Of a DNA stretch of 51,666 nt, positions 24,801 to 32,447 are shown piece by piece. The first letter of the stretch is position 1. Every line of letters starts with the position of its first letter. Origin of the DNA: Chloroflexota bacterium (GTDB lineage: Bacteria > Chloroflexota > Anaerolineae > Promineifilales > Promineifilaceae); assembly GCA_013112725.1 (NCBI GenBank), contig JABFFZ010000034.1, positions 1 through 51,666 of the forward strand, in the 5' to 3' direction. The notes below the pieces were generated by a model. The model ran no database searches. It was not told where the DNA came from and saw nothing but the letters and a program-made list of their open reading frames with translations. The translations under genes were made by a program, and so were the position numbers.

Positions 24801-26919
24801 CGAGGCTGGCGGCGCACTGTGGTTGTCTGGGACAACCCAGGGGCGAATGCCGTTAATGCCTGGGGGCGTCATCAACCAATATGGGCCAGACAGTTACAAT
24901 GACGTTTTGCTGCCTGACCATCCCTGGGTAGCAGGTGTGTCTGGGCAGATATTTGGTAGTTCTGCCAGTCATAACTACTTTACAAACCTATCCCCCGGCT
25001 CGCAAGTAGTAGCCCAATCTATGGGGTATGGTCAGGCGACGTTGGTTGACTACGGCATGGGCGCTGGTCGCATTATGCTGACAGGCCAGACTTTGGAAAT
25101 TGCCTGGTGGAGCAACTGGGATGCCGCCCCTATCCTGGAAAACTCGTTGCTGGACATGTATGTCTGGGAACCAGGAGACGTTTCCTGGCTGGTGGTAGTG
25201 CCGATCTCAGGAACAGTGGCCGGGTACAGCGCCGAGGTAGGCGAAGTCATTTTTGACGCGGCCGGCCTCCAGCCAGGCGCTTATACCGCTAATGTGATCA
25301 TCAATAGTAATGATCCGGTCAACGGGCGTGTCACCATCCCCGTTACCATGACCGTTTCGCCCGCGCCGGGCATGGGCCGGGTGATGGGTACGGTGACTGA
25401 CCTGTGGACGGGCGACCCGCTGATGGCGCAGGTGCAGTTGGTGGGCGTCTACACCGACACGGCCGATCCCGATTACTCCATCTGGGCGGATGCGGGCAGT
25501 TACACCCTGGTCGTCTCGGCCAGCGGTTACATGACTGGCACGTATAACGTTGTCATTCCGGCCAATGGCGTGGTGGTGCAAGACATTGCCCTGGAACCGG
25601 CCCAGCCACGTTTGGAGGATATGCCAGCCGATTTGGTGATCACGGCCGTGCCCGGTCACCTCATCCCCCACACCTTCACCCTGGCCAACACCGGCCCCTT
25701 GCCCCTGGACTATACCTGGCATGAAATCGCCCCGAACCTGCACACGCCGAACGCGCCAGTTGACCTGAGCGGCAAAGTCATCATGTATGATCTGGCGCAT
25801 GGTCAAAATAGCCAGAGCAATTACAGCACATTGGTGACAGCCATCAACAACGCGGGTGGTTTGCTCACCGTCAATTATGCTTTTCCCATCACCGCCGATA
25901 CCCTCAATAATGTAGATGTGTTATGGGTGGATTGCTGCGGTTACACCAACTGGACATTTGCCGAATTGCAGGTGGTGAATGCCTGGATGGAGGCCGGTGG
26001 GGCGGTTTTGGTACACAGCGAAGATTATCCGGCGGCGGCTGACGTAGCCGGTATCTACAACATCACCTACGAATGTTGCCAGTACAGCTATGGCACCACG
26101 ACCGACATATTGCCTCATTCTACCACGGTCGGCGTCAGCGCCATTTACCTGGATTACAGCTACTATGCGCTGAATTACACCCCGGCTGCCAATGCCGTCG
26201 TGCGTGATACCAATGGTTATGCCCAGGCAGTGGCCCAGGAGCAAAACGGCGGCAAGATGGTGGTGATTGATAGTTCGCTCTTTGACAATTACCGCATCAA
26301 TTTTGCCGATAATATGCTCTTTGCCATGAACGTGATGAACTGGTTGGCGGCCCCGGCCTATGGCGACGTGCCCTGGTTATCGGTTTCGCCGCTCAGCGGG
26401 GCCATTGCCGGGCACGGTGCGCAGGAGATGACGGTGATGGTGGATACCACCGGCCTGGCCATCGGCATACATGAGGCGGTACTGGCAATGGAACACAACG
26501 ATCCGGCCTACGCCTCGCCGATCTTGCTGCCGGTGACGGTGCAGGTGGTTCAGCAAACAGCAGCCGTCACCCTGACACCGCTGACAACCAACGGCAGTGG
26601 CCTGCCGGGCGCGCCGGTCACGTATACACTGACGGTGCAAAACACCGGCAATGGGCCGGATACTTTTGCCATCTCGGTTAACGGCGATTGGACGGCGACG
26701 CCATCTATTGTCACCACAAATGAACTGATGCCCGGCCAGAGCCAGCAGTTTACGGTTGTGGTGCAGGTGCCTGCCTCGGCTGCGGTGGGGAGTATGGAGG
26801 ACACGGCCGTGACTGCCACCTCGCAGTTCAATAACACCATTTCCCAAACGGTGACACTGACTACCACCGCGATCAGCAGCACGGTTCACATCTACCTGCC
26901 GGTCATTCTCAAGCCATAA
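21814..26919 (+). CDS. Very large secreted beta-propeller and carboxypeptidase-regulatory-domain protein
   Basis: 1701 residues from ATG 21814, which follows TGGAGGA; an in-frame ATG at 21763 lacks such a box. A signal peptide spans about residues 1-36 (KTQVFAYNRR then a hydrophobic core ending TASARP). Residues 50-345 are YVTN/SMP30-like propeller blades (VVISPNEAYVYVA, VIVSPDGQLIFVSS, LAITPDGETLF). Then come Ig-like modules, two carboxypeptidase-regulatory-like domains (about 757-840 and 1185-1263, GTITDAGTGLPLQA type), two glutamine-amidotransferase-like alpha/beta segments (about 925-1100 and 1320-1514), BACON-like repeats ending WLSVSPLSGAIAG, and a final NEW3/DUF11-type domain. It ends HIYLPVILKP. 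Probably cell-surface adhesion or scaffold; no enzyme motif was confirmed. Confidence 0.9.
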   Translation: MKTQVFAYNRRIIVAFLVVVATLLLGISWLPLTASARPDLSPATPSDIGLAYVSLPDYGRVALLNTETHTYVGSVDVGAAGCDYPYQVVISPNEAYVYVACSSSVGVIATATNTVIHNINLPGVAYDIAFVQGGAYALVTLYDYNTVVVIDTATFAIVNSITAPNSPNRLAAHPYLDRVYVTMGSGGLLVVDATTFSVIGTIYLTGNPYDVIVSPDGQLIFVSSSYYQGAVIVIDANTNNVITEISASASVYHLAITPDGETLFGAGGYNGIFVFDVPTLSYTTTIYGVDEAYYPMVNCDGDELYVGGGYNNYVPVLDIPDYTVTYYVALDGYYGPRGIAICPDFAISGVALLPPVQSNDAALGDTAVHELTLVNSTDMADSYDLTLGTFNWDSALSTQQVGPLQPGEYVTFTISVTVPVSADWYDEDSVAIYATSVTSPSVYSDTAVAITQAYAPPQISASPTEFSSTQLVGEIVTDTLNLSNANGVTLTFEIRERETTPNQAHSVPESQFFAEPQPWGNNFTEERNVLTTLRNSGGSLPAILTDPLGDAVYIDVVEVAAASAGAEMTMRLTFAPGAGPNGAAGYIFLDTDQDDSTGVSPTVYAGNSQQDIGLEYYLFLFNLPYTVDIYNVDTGYIASVTPSYTSDSFEFTLPLSALGNDDGNIDVAMVVGNDVLPTDWVPDVGHGTIGAGGDALWLSTAPVSGTVATNSTLPVQVVRNATNLQPGLYTADLLVNNDDPENQVVIVPVTMTVQPTANMGWVEGTITDAGTGLPLQATIIAQGQPYTVTSNPATGYYILWLDAGTYTLQVSATGYVTETQSVNIVAQQGTTQDFDLVLNVPVIEVTHEDMAVALDVGMATSRAFTITNDGPALLAFDILKVATGYTPLVYVRDRLNLALPETAVTTSLAPGPLANMPSAVHLGGNPVLIIQDSYPWGYDSIQQILNNNGIAYDQVDSSYMATIDLSVYELVIIPSEQSWDFYNAWDANIGRFETYVEAGGALWLSGTTQGRMPLMPGGVINQYGPDSYNDVLLPDHPWVAGVSGQIFGSSASHNYFTNLSPGSQVVAQSMGYGQATLVDYGMGAGRIMLTGQTLEIAWWSNWDAAPILENSLLDMYVWEPGDVSWLVVVPISGTVAGYSAEVGEVIFDAAGLQPGAYTANVIINSNDPVNGRVTIPVTMTVSPAPGMGRVMGTVTDLWTGDPLMAQVQLVGVYTDTADPDYSIWADAGSYTLVVSASGYMTGTYNVVIPANGVVVQDIALEPAQPRLEDMPADLVITAVPGHLIPHTFTLANTGPLPLDYTWHEIAPNLHTPNAPVDLSGKVIMYDLAHGQNSQSNYSTLVTAINNAGGLLTVNYAFPITADTLNNVDVLWVDCCGYTNWTFAELQVVNAWMEAGGAVLVHSEDYPAAADVAGIYNITYECCQYSYGTTTDILPHSTTVGVSAIYLDYSYYALNYTPAANAVVRDTNGYAQAVAQEQNGGKMVVIDSSLFDNYRINFADNMLFAMNVMNWLAAPAYGDVPWLSVSPLSGAIAGHGAQEMTVMVDTTGLAIGIHEAVLAMEHNDPAYASPILLPVTVQVVQQTAAVTLTPLTTNGSGLPGAPVTYTLTVQNTGNGPDTFAISVNGDWTATPSIVTTNELMPGQSQQFTVVVQVPASAAVGSMEDTAVTATSQFNNTISQTVTLTTTAISSTVHIYLPVILKP

Positions 26920-26928
26920 CCAATAAAG

Positions 26929-26960
26929 AAGAGAGGGATTCACATGAATCCCTCTCTTTT
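26929..26960. terminator. Bidirectional terminator after the propeller gene
   Basis: AAGAGAGGGATTC (26929-26941) and GAATCCCTCTCTT (26946-26958) form a 13-bp stem with a 4-base loop, followed by a short T-run on the plus strand and a T-rich stretch on the minus strand. The TAA of the convergent ferric-reductase-like gene lies at its right edge. Confidence 0.85.
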
Positions 26961-27642
26961 AGCGTGAGGCCAGCAGGCGGTAATTGGTGAGGAACAGGAG
27001 TAGCAGCACGCTGCCCAGATAAACCAACTGCATCCCTGTCCCGGTGCTGTCTGTGCCGGCCATAACGCCATGTATGGTGGCCGAAAGGTAGGCCACAAAT
27101 GCCAGATAATGCAGCTGACGCCACCGCTTCTGCCCCAACTGTTTGCGGAAGCTGAAGCTGAGGGTAATGGCAAAAATCAGGTAAAAGCCGAGTATGCCCA
27201 CCCCCACCCAACCAGGGCGATAGGGGCCAAGGAAGGGGATGAAGAGATCGGCCAGGGTATATTGGTAGTAGTTGTCGAAAAGCAGGGTGATGAGATGCAC
27301 GGCCGTCAGCTCCAATGCCAGCCAGGAAAGGATGTTGTGCATGGCCAGGGCCAACGGCGGCGCTACGGCTTCTTTGATGATTTTGGTACTGAGCAGCAGC
27401 CCCCAGGCCGTTGAACCTGTCAGGAGCAGATAAGCCACTACCCCGGCCGACCGGGTGAGATACCAGGGCGTTTTTTCGCCGATGCCGGGAAGGACGGCCG
27501 TTTCCACTGCCGCTGCCCATGAATTTTGCCAGAGCAGCAGTAATAACACGCCGCCGATTATTCCCAACAGCAGGCTAAGGGCAAACAGGCCCAATTGGAG
27601 GAGCCGTGTGCGTGTGGTTGAGGGGGAAGAAATAGAAGTCAT
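26959..27642 (-). CDS. Ferric-reductase-like transmembrane haem protein
   Basis: 227 residues with about six hydrophobic helices. The pattern of the ferric reductase/MsrQ domain is visible: a His pair on one helix (MHNILSWLALELTAVHL) and another pair later (RQLHYLAFVAYLSATIHGV), suited to bind two b haems across the membrane. There is no FAD/NAD domain, so electrons must come from a partner. ATG 27642 has CGGAG seven bases upstream. The upstream gene encodes an ApbE-like flavin transferase. It probably moves electrons across the membrane to metal or an oxidised extracellular partner. Confidence 0.82.
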   Translation of the reverse strand: MTSISSPSTTRTRLLQLGLFALSLLLGIIGGVLLLLLWQNSWAAAVETAVLPGIGEKTPWYLTRSAGVVAYLLLTGSTAWGLLLSTKIIKEAVAPPLALAMHNILSWLALELTAVHLITLLFDNYYQYTLADLFIPFLGPYRPGWVGVGILGFYLIFAITLSFSFRKQLGQKRWRQLHYLAFVAYLSATIHGVMAGTDSTGTGMQLVYLGSVLLLLFLTNYRLLASR

Positions 27643-27721
27643 GTAATATCTCCGAAGTGATAAATAGGGGGGATCAGGCTGCGACTATACTGTCAAAGGC
27701 CATAAAGTGTCATTTTGCCCG

Positions 27722-27821
27722 GCGAATGGAATTCGCAGCAACAAGTGCAAAGACCGCCTGCGCGGTCTGGGGACCAGTCGGCGAAGGCCGACTTCGTCCT
27801 TGTAGGCGCGGTTTCAACCGC
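27722..27821. repeat. Cluster of four consecutive small hairpins
   Basis: Four short perfect palindromes follow one another: GCGAAT/ATTCGC (27722-27736), AGACCGC/GCGGTCT (27751-27768), AGTCGGC/GCCGACT (27776-27793) and GCGGTT/AACCGC (27808-27821). The last is preceded by TGTAGGCGCG, which recurs at 43289-43298 before a similar palindrome. It fills the spacer between the ApbE-like and ferric-reductase-like genes. Looks like a mobile or structured non-coding repeat. Confidence 0.7.
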
Positions 27822-27837
27822 CGGCTAAAATGTCAGA

Positions 27838-28803
27838 TTATGCCCTTCGTTGGTATAAATTCTGCGCGGGATGGGCATGGTGCGCCCAGGTAGTTGTGGT
27901 GTAAATCTCTCCACTTTCCGTGACCAGATGCGCGGGAACCTGGTTGGTTTCCAGCAGGTGTTGGGCCGCCGCCCGGCCAGAGATGACGCTGATTGTGGCC
28001 AATACATCGGCCGCAACGGCATCGGCGGCCAATATGGTGGCGGTCAGCAAGTCGGTTTCGGCTGGCTGCCCGGTGGTGGGGTGAATGAGGTGGTGGGCGG
28101 CACGGCCGTTGCGCACCCACCGCCGATAATCTACGCCAGAAGTTGCCAGGCTGGCCTGGGCCACCCACAAATGGGCCAGAGCGGGTTTGCTCTTGAATGG
28201 CGCGGGGGCGGCTACGGCCACCGGCCAGCCGGGCAGACCCTCAGGCGCAGCGCCGGCCGTCAGGTCGCCGCCGGCGTCAACCAGACACGCACCCCAGGGA
28301 GACAACAGGTCTGCCACCTGCCGCGCCGTATATCCTTTTACCAGACCCCCTAAATCAAGGCGGGCATCCGGGGGTAGCCAGATAGAGTGCGCCTTTTCAT
28401 CCAGCCTGATCTGCCGCCATTGGCCGGTTGGGGCGTCGGCACAGGTAGGCGTGGGTTGGGCAGCAGTCGCTGACAGGGCTGTAAAGGTGCGGTCATACCC
28501 GGCTGCTTGTAAGGCGGGCAGCAGTGTGGGGTCAAAAAGGCCGTTGGTCATTTCGGCCCAATATAGGGCATGAAGCAGGACATCCCACATATTCTGGGAG
28601 ACGGCCGTCCATTTTCCTGCCTGCCTGTTCACCTGCGATAGTTCACTATCAGGCAAGAAACGGCTAAAAATTTGTTCATTGCCGGCGAAGATCGCTGCTG
28701 CTTCGGCAAACAGCCATTCGGCGCGGCTACTGCCTTCAAGCCAGAGGGTGATCTGGGAACCCATGCGGCGAAATGTGTGTGATGCCCAATGGGGATTCAT
28801 CAT
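27838..28803 (-). CDS. ApbE-like FAD:protein FMN transferase
   Basis: 321 residues. The family core is visible: an early FSRFLPDSELSQVNR, the ARLDLGGLVKGY loop, the DAGGDL metal site and the C-terminal HLIHPTTGQPA segment followed by TILAADAVAADVLAT. Such enzymes attach FMN to a Thr/Ser of redox proteins. There is no signal peptide or lipobox, so it would act in the cytoplasm unless the start is wrong (two adjacent ATGs at 28803 and 28800). No FMN-binding-domain protein is encoded next to it, so the target must be elsewhere or one of the unusual neighbours. Family call is firm. Confidence 0.88.
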   Translation of the reverse strand: MMNPHWASHTFRRMGSQITLWLEGSSRAEWLFAEAAAIFAGNEQIFSRFLPDSELSQVNRQAGKWTAVSQNMWDVLLHALYWAEMTNGLFDPTLLPALQAAGYDRTFTALSATAAQPTPTCADAPTGQWRQIRLDEKAHSIWLPPDARLDLGGLVKGYTARQVADLLSPWGACLVDAGGDLTAGAAPEGLPGWPVAVAAPAPFKSKPALAHLWVAQASLATSGVDYRRWVRNGRAAHHLIHPTTGQPAETDLLTATILAADAVAADVLATISVISGRAAAQHLLETNQVPAHLVTESGEIYTTTTWAHHAHPAQNLYQRRA

Positions 28804-28857
28804 GAGCCTGTGTGGGGGAGAATATGGCCTGCGCCATGTTCCCCGTTACTATTGACT

Positions 28858-29238
28858 TTATTGTGATGATCGGCTGTTGGCTACCGGCGGGGGTGGGGGC
28901 GGTTGCAGCGCCGGGGCAACAACTTGTGGGATGGGCGGTAAATCGAGAAGCAGTTGCCCTCCGTTGGCGCTGCTGGCAGCCGCTGCCGGGGCGCTGCTGC
29001 TGGGCGCCGCTGCCGATGTTGCCGGAAATGCTTGCATAGGCACAGTGATAACAATTGGCGTTGGGGCAAGCGGCACGGCCGTTGCCCGCGCATCTTCGGC
29101 CGCTAACAACCGCGCTCCCAAAAAAGTCGCCGCCAGACTGCCCGTTGCCACTGCTGCTTTGAGCCAACCATACTGTTGTTTGTTACCCGTCTTTCTAGTC
29201 GTCATCGTCATGGTCGTCATGGTCGTCATGGTCGTCAT
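28858..29238 (-). CDS. Pro/Ala-rich single-pass membrane protein, unknown
   Basis: 126 residues from the first of five in-frame ATGs (29238, 29229, 29220, 29211, 29205). The last gives 115 residues starting MTTRKTGNKQQYGW. A single hydrophobic segment (WLKAAVATGSLAATFLGARLL) is followed by a low-complexity Ala/Pro/Ser tail with a run of six Pro near the C-terminus. No known domain was recognised. The start lies inside the 9-base tandem repeat that encodes the acidic tail of the upstream gene, so the two genes overlap by up to 44 bases. It has no Shine-Dalgarno box and is probably coupled to the upstream gene. Confidence 0.6.
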   Translation of the reverse strand: MTTMTTMTTMTMTTRKTGNKQQYGWLKAAVATGSLAATFLGARLLAAEDARATAVPLAPTPIVITVPMQAFPATSAAAPSSSAPAAAASSANGGQLLLDLPPIPQVVAPALQPPPPPPVANSRSSQ

Positions 29239-29638
29239 GGTCGTCGTCGCTTTCCTGGTAGCTGCTAACCGAACTATTGAAAGCGGCCTGGGCCGTCCGG
29301 TCGGTATTGATCTGGTCTTGTAGCTGCAAAATAGTCTGGTTGGCCGCATCTATCTGGTCACGGTAAACGGCTTCTCGGCCCTGCATGGTGGTCAGGGTCT
29401 CTTCTAACTGCTGAATGTAGCTTTGCCCGGTGTTGGTTGGTTGGCTGCTGCCGGTGATTGTGGCGGCGTCTGAGGCGGGCATGGTTGCCGGCTCTATGAT
29501 GGGCTGCACAATGATTTCGGGCACGGCCGTTGTTGCTTGCGTCTGGCTGTTTACACTCTTGAAACCAAGCGCCAGCACGGTTATTAATACAAGGCCGGTC
29601 AATGTTCCCGCGGCCAGAATACCTTTTACACGATTCAT
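29195..29638 (-). CDS. Secreted or membrane-anchored protein with Asp/His-repeat tail
   Basis: 147 residues. An N-terminal hydrophobic segment (GILAAGTLTGLVLITVLALGF, 5-25) is a signal peptide or anchor. A Thr/Pro-rich linker, then a coiled-coil helix (YIQQLEETLTTMQGREAVYRDQ) come next. The tail is DDDHDDHDDHDDHDDDD, very acidic with regularly spaced His, suited to bind divalent metals. ATG 29638 has GGAGG seven bases upstream. It is the first gene of a probable operon with the Pro/Ala-rich protein, ApbE-like transferase and ferric-reductase-like protein, so metal capture for a redox process is plausible but inferred. Confidence 0.78.
   Translation of the reverse strand: MNRVKGILAAGTLTGLVLITVLALGFKSVNSQTQATTAVPEIIVQPIIEPATMPASDAATITGSSQPTNTGQSYIQQLEETLTTMQGREAVYRDQIDAANQTILQLQDQINTDRTAQAAFNSSVSSYQESDDDHDDHDDHDDHDDDD
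29209..29244. repeat. Four-copy 9-base tandem repeat shared by two overlapping genes
   Basis: CATGGTCGT repeats four times exactly. Read on the minus strand in one frame it gives the Asp-Asp-His units of the upstream gene's tail; in another frame it gives Met-Thr-Thr at the start of the downstream gene. Because the unit is a multiple of three, copy-number change would keep both frames. Confidence 0.9.
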
Positions 29639-29764
29639 TATCGTACCTCCGTTTTGTCTTGAAAATTTGAATTGCCGATGGAGTTTACTGTACAGGAAAC
29701 GCCAACCCTTGTGGTTAAATGTGCCCTAAATCATGTTAAACGCCGCTTAAATCATGCTGAAAAT

Positions 29765-29799
29765 ACCGAAGTCCTGTTGGGGGATAACAGGGCTTCGGT
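29765..29799 (-). terminator. Terminator after the SPFH-type gene
   Basis: ACCGAAGTCCTGTT and AACAGGGCTTCGGT make a 14-bp stem with one wobble and a 7-base loop. On the minus strand it is followed by TATTTTC. It lies 52 bases downstream of the SPFH stop at 29852. Confidence 0.65.
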
Positions 29800-29851
29800 T
29801 CGTGGGGGGCGATTATATTTATGTTTTGTGGTGGGTACTGCCTGGTAACTG

Positions 29852-31079
29852 TCAGGATTTTGCCACTTTTTTGGGTGGTGGTGGTGGTGGTTCGGTGAGG
29901 ACTTCACGGCCGTCACCTTCGCCAGGGAAGGGCACATCTTTCAAAATATCACGCATCACAAACGCCTTCACAATGTCATCGGCCGATCCCATTTGCAGCA
30001 TGGCGCGGGTGTTGCCGGCCAGGGAGCGGGCCACCTCCAACTTGATCATGCCCACGTCATATTCGGCCGCTTCCGGGTATTTTTGCAGCCGCTCTTGCAG
30101 CTTTTGCAGGCGCATATCTTCCGCCTCTGCCTCTAGCTCTACCAGGCGCAGACGGGCTTCTGCTCGTTGGATCTACACCTCGATGGATTCCTTATCTCTT
30201 TCTACCTCAGCTACCACCTCTTGCCGGGACAGTTCTTCCACGTCGGTCTGGCGGCGTTTGGCCAGGGCTTGCCTTTCTTTTTGCTCTTCTTGTTGTAGCA
30301 TGGCTAACTGGCGCCCCTCTAACGATTGCATAAATTCGGCCGGTGGTTGGGCGTAGGTGACGCTAAGGTTGGTGACGGTGACGCCATAAGCAGTTACGGC
30401 CGTACTCAACTCCTCCAACAAATACGCCAAATCGTGTTTCTTCAAATCCACTACCTGTTCCACCGTAATATGGCGCATCATCGAGCGCAGTCCATCCTGG
30501 CACACGGCCTGGAATACCTGGTCAAAGTCGGCCGCCGAAATGTTGTAAACAAACTTATAGGGATCCGTGATGCGGAATGTAATTAGCATATCCACATTGG
30601 CGCGCACATTGTCTTGGGTTGGTAGTTCCACCAGCGGTACATCAAAGGGGATTTCCCGGTTGGTGATTAGATAGGCTACCAAAATATAAGGCGGCAAGAG
30701 GGTCATGCCGGGGCCGATGGTGCGCAAGTAACGGCCGCCGCGCGTCAATATCGCTGTTGAACCTTCGGGAATGCGCACAATGTAAGGAGCGGTAAATCCC
30801 CAAGACGAGTAGTATGATGCCTAGCACCGCAGTTAAGGAGGCCAAGGCGACCTGGTTGAGGAAAAACCCAAACAGAACGGCCGCGCCAAACATCAAAACA
30901 GCCAGAATAACCACATCATTACGAATACGGAAGGGGCGGGTAGGGATGATGATGATAGGGATACGGCCGCTGGCGTCACGCCGGGTAAAGGCAATGGCCG
31001 CATCTTCCAACGGCACCCGTTCTTGTGTCAGTTGGGTGTAACTGGGTGTTGCTGTAGGAATGGGTGTTTCGTCTTCCAT
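29852..31079 (-). pseudogene. SPFH/band-7 (stomatin-like) protein, broken by a frameshift and an amber codon
   Basis: Reading from ATG 31079: a Thr/Pro-rich start (MEDETPIPTATPSYTQLTQ), then two membrane helices (VVILAVLMFGAAVLFGFFL and LTAVLGIILLVLG). At the four-base G run (30798-30801 on the plus strand) one extra base shifts the frame. After correction the protein continues FTAPYIVRIPEGSTAIL, a typical SPFH entry, with the band-7 domain to about 30250. A TAG at 30173-30175 then interrupts ESIEV; the same frame resumes IQRAEARLRLVELEAEAEDM and a coiled coil to TGA 29852. Two independent lesions point to a pseudogene, unless assembly errors are present. Confidence 0.75.
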
Positions 31080-31108
31080 TCTCCAATCTCCAATCTCCAA
31101 TCTCTTAA

Positions 31109-32441
31109 TTACCGGTTATTGCCTGGTACCTGTGACTGGCGTATAGCTCGATTGCGCCTGTAAGCGATGGGTACCGGTGGTTCAACCGGCGGTGGTGGCT
31201 GGGCCGGGATAAAGGGGCCAAAAAGGCGGCTGTCTGGCAAGATTTTAGGCGGCCAGCCGGGTAAAACGCCGGCAGGTAAAGGGGGATCGCTGACACGGCC
31301 GTACACATACCGGAACACATCCCGCACCGCTGCCGTAATGGGTGCCGCCGCTAATATCCATAGCCAGCCAAACTCGCTCACCGCCACAATCACCATCACC
31401 AGCACCGCTGGGTGAATGTCAATATACCGCCGTTCTAGGCGGGGGGCTACAAAGGAATTTACCAGCCATTGCACCGTAATGTGGATCAGCACAACCGCCA
31501 CGGCCGTATCCACGCCGCGTACCAGGGCCATCATAAACAGCACCACCGCCACAATAATCGGCCCTAAAAAGGGGATCAATTGGAACAATCCCACCAGCAC
31601 GGCAATCACCGCCTTGTAGCGAAATTCCTGCCAGCCGAGCGACTCTAACAGCAGCGCCCCAGGTAAATACCAACCCTGGCCGCTATTGCCAGAACTACTT
31701 GCCCCGCAAAAAAGGCCCGGAACGGCCGATCAATCAGGTGCGCAACGGGCCAAAAGTCGGGTCGGGCCTGTTTGGGTAAATTACGGTTAATGGTGCGTAT
31801 GCCCACTTGATGATCGCGTAGCACATCCAACAACCAGGCCGGGATGATCAGAAAGCCCAGAACAAAGCCCAGGGTGTTTATCAGCGAAAGCAGCCCACCT
31901 AATCCCAGATTAACGACCTGCCGGATAGCCGCATCCAGTTTCGTCTGGGCTGATTCGGCGGCTATTTCGATAATGTCATGCATGGTAGCCTGGATGGGGG
32001 TGAGCAGTGCCTGCACAAAAGCGTTCAGCGTGCCCACCATATCTTGTATCTCTTCTGGGGCAGGCAGGTTACTATAAAGAAAGTTGAGTTGCAAGCTCAA
32101 CAGGGGAATCAGTTCCAGCACAAAAAAGGCCAGACCGGCCAATGCACCCCCAGTGTGAGCAAAATAGCCACTGTGCGGGGCAAAAAGCTGTCTAGCCAAT
32201 TGGCGACAGGTAACAAAGCATAGGCAACCACTGCGCCTACGGCAAAAGGCGCCAGCGCGGGCCAGGTGCTGAGCGCCAGCCAGCCCAGCAGTATGATTAA
32301 TCCTGTCAACATGACAATGCGCGTCAGTTGAGATGGCGTCAGCGACCGTAGGCGCATTCCCATCCGCCGCCATGCCTGACGGGCATAGGAAACCGAAGGT
32401 TCAAGAGAGGATTCAGTTTGTGAAAAAGGTTTACCATTCAT
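31109..32441 (-). pseudogene. AI-2E family / PerM-type permease, broken by two frameshifts
   Basis: Three overlapping frames together spell one AI-2E-family permease. The first runs from ATG 32441 with helices LTRIVMLTGLIILLGWLAL and FAVGAVVAYALLPVANWLD up to a five-base C run at 32147-32151 (one base missing). The second has ALAGLAFFVLELIPLL, LGFVLGFLIIPAWLL and FRAFFAGQVVLAIAA, and is lost near 31665-31680. The third has LVGLFQLIPFLGPIIVAV, the family hallmark, and NSFVAPRLERRYIDIHPAVL. The C-terminal 50 residues are Pro-rich. It lies directly between the Ca2+ ATPase and SPFH genes, also damaged. Homopolymer position makes assembly error possible. Confidence 0.75.
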
Positions 32442-32447
32442 ACATAC

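Noticed and set aside
18690..30175. In-frame stops in the restriction enzyme, DUF4160 and SPFH genes as selenocysteine sites, given selB at the right edge
   Set aside because: The codons are TAA, TAA and TAG, not TGA, and no SECIS-like context was seen.
18690..30175. Reassignment of TAA/TAG to glutamine
   Set aside because: Many intact genes in the window end normally in TAA or TAG (xpt, yidC, rpmH, the M20 peptidase), so the code is standard.
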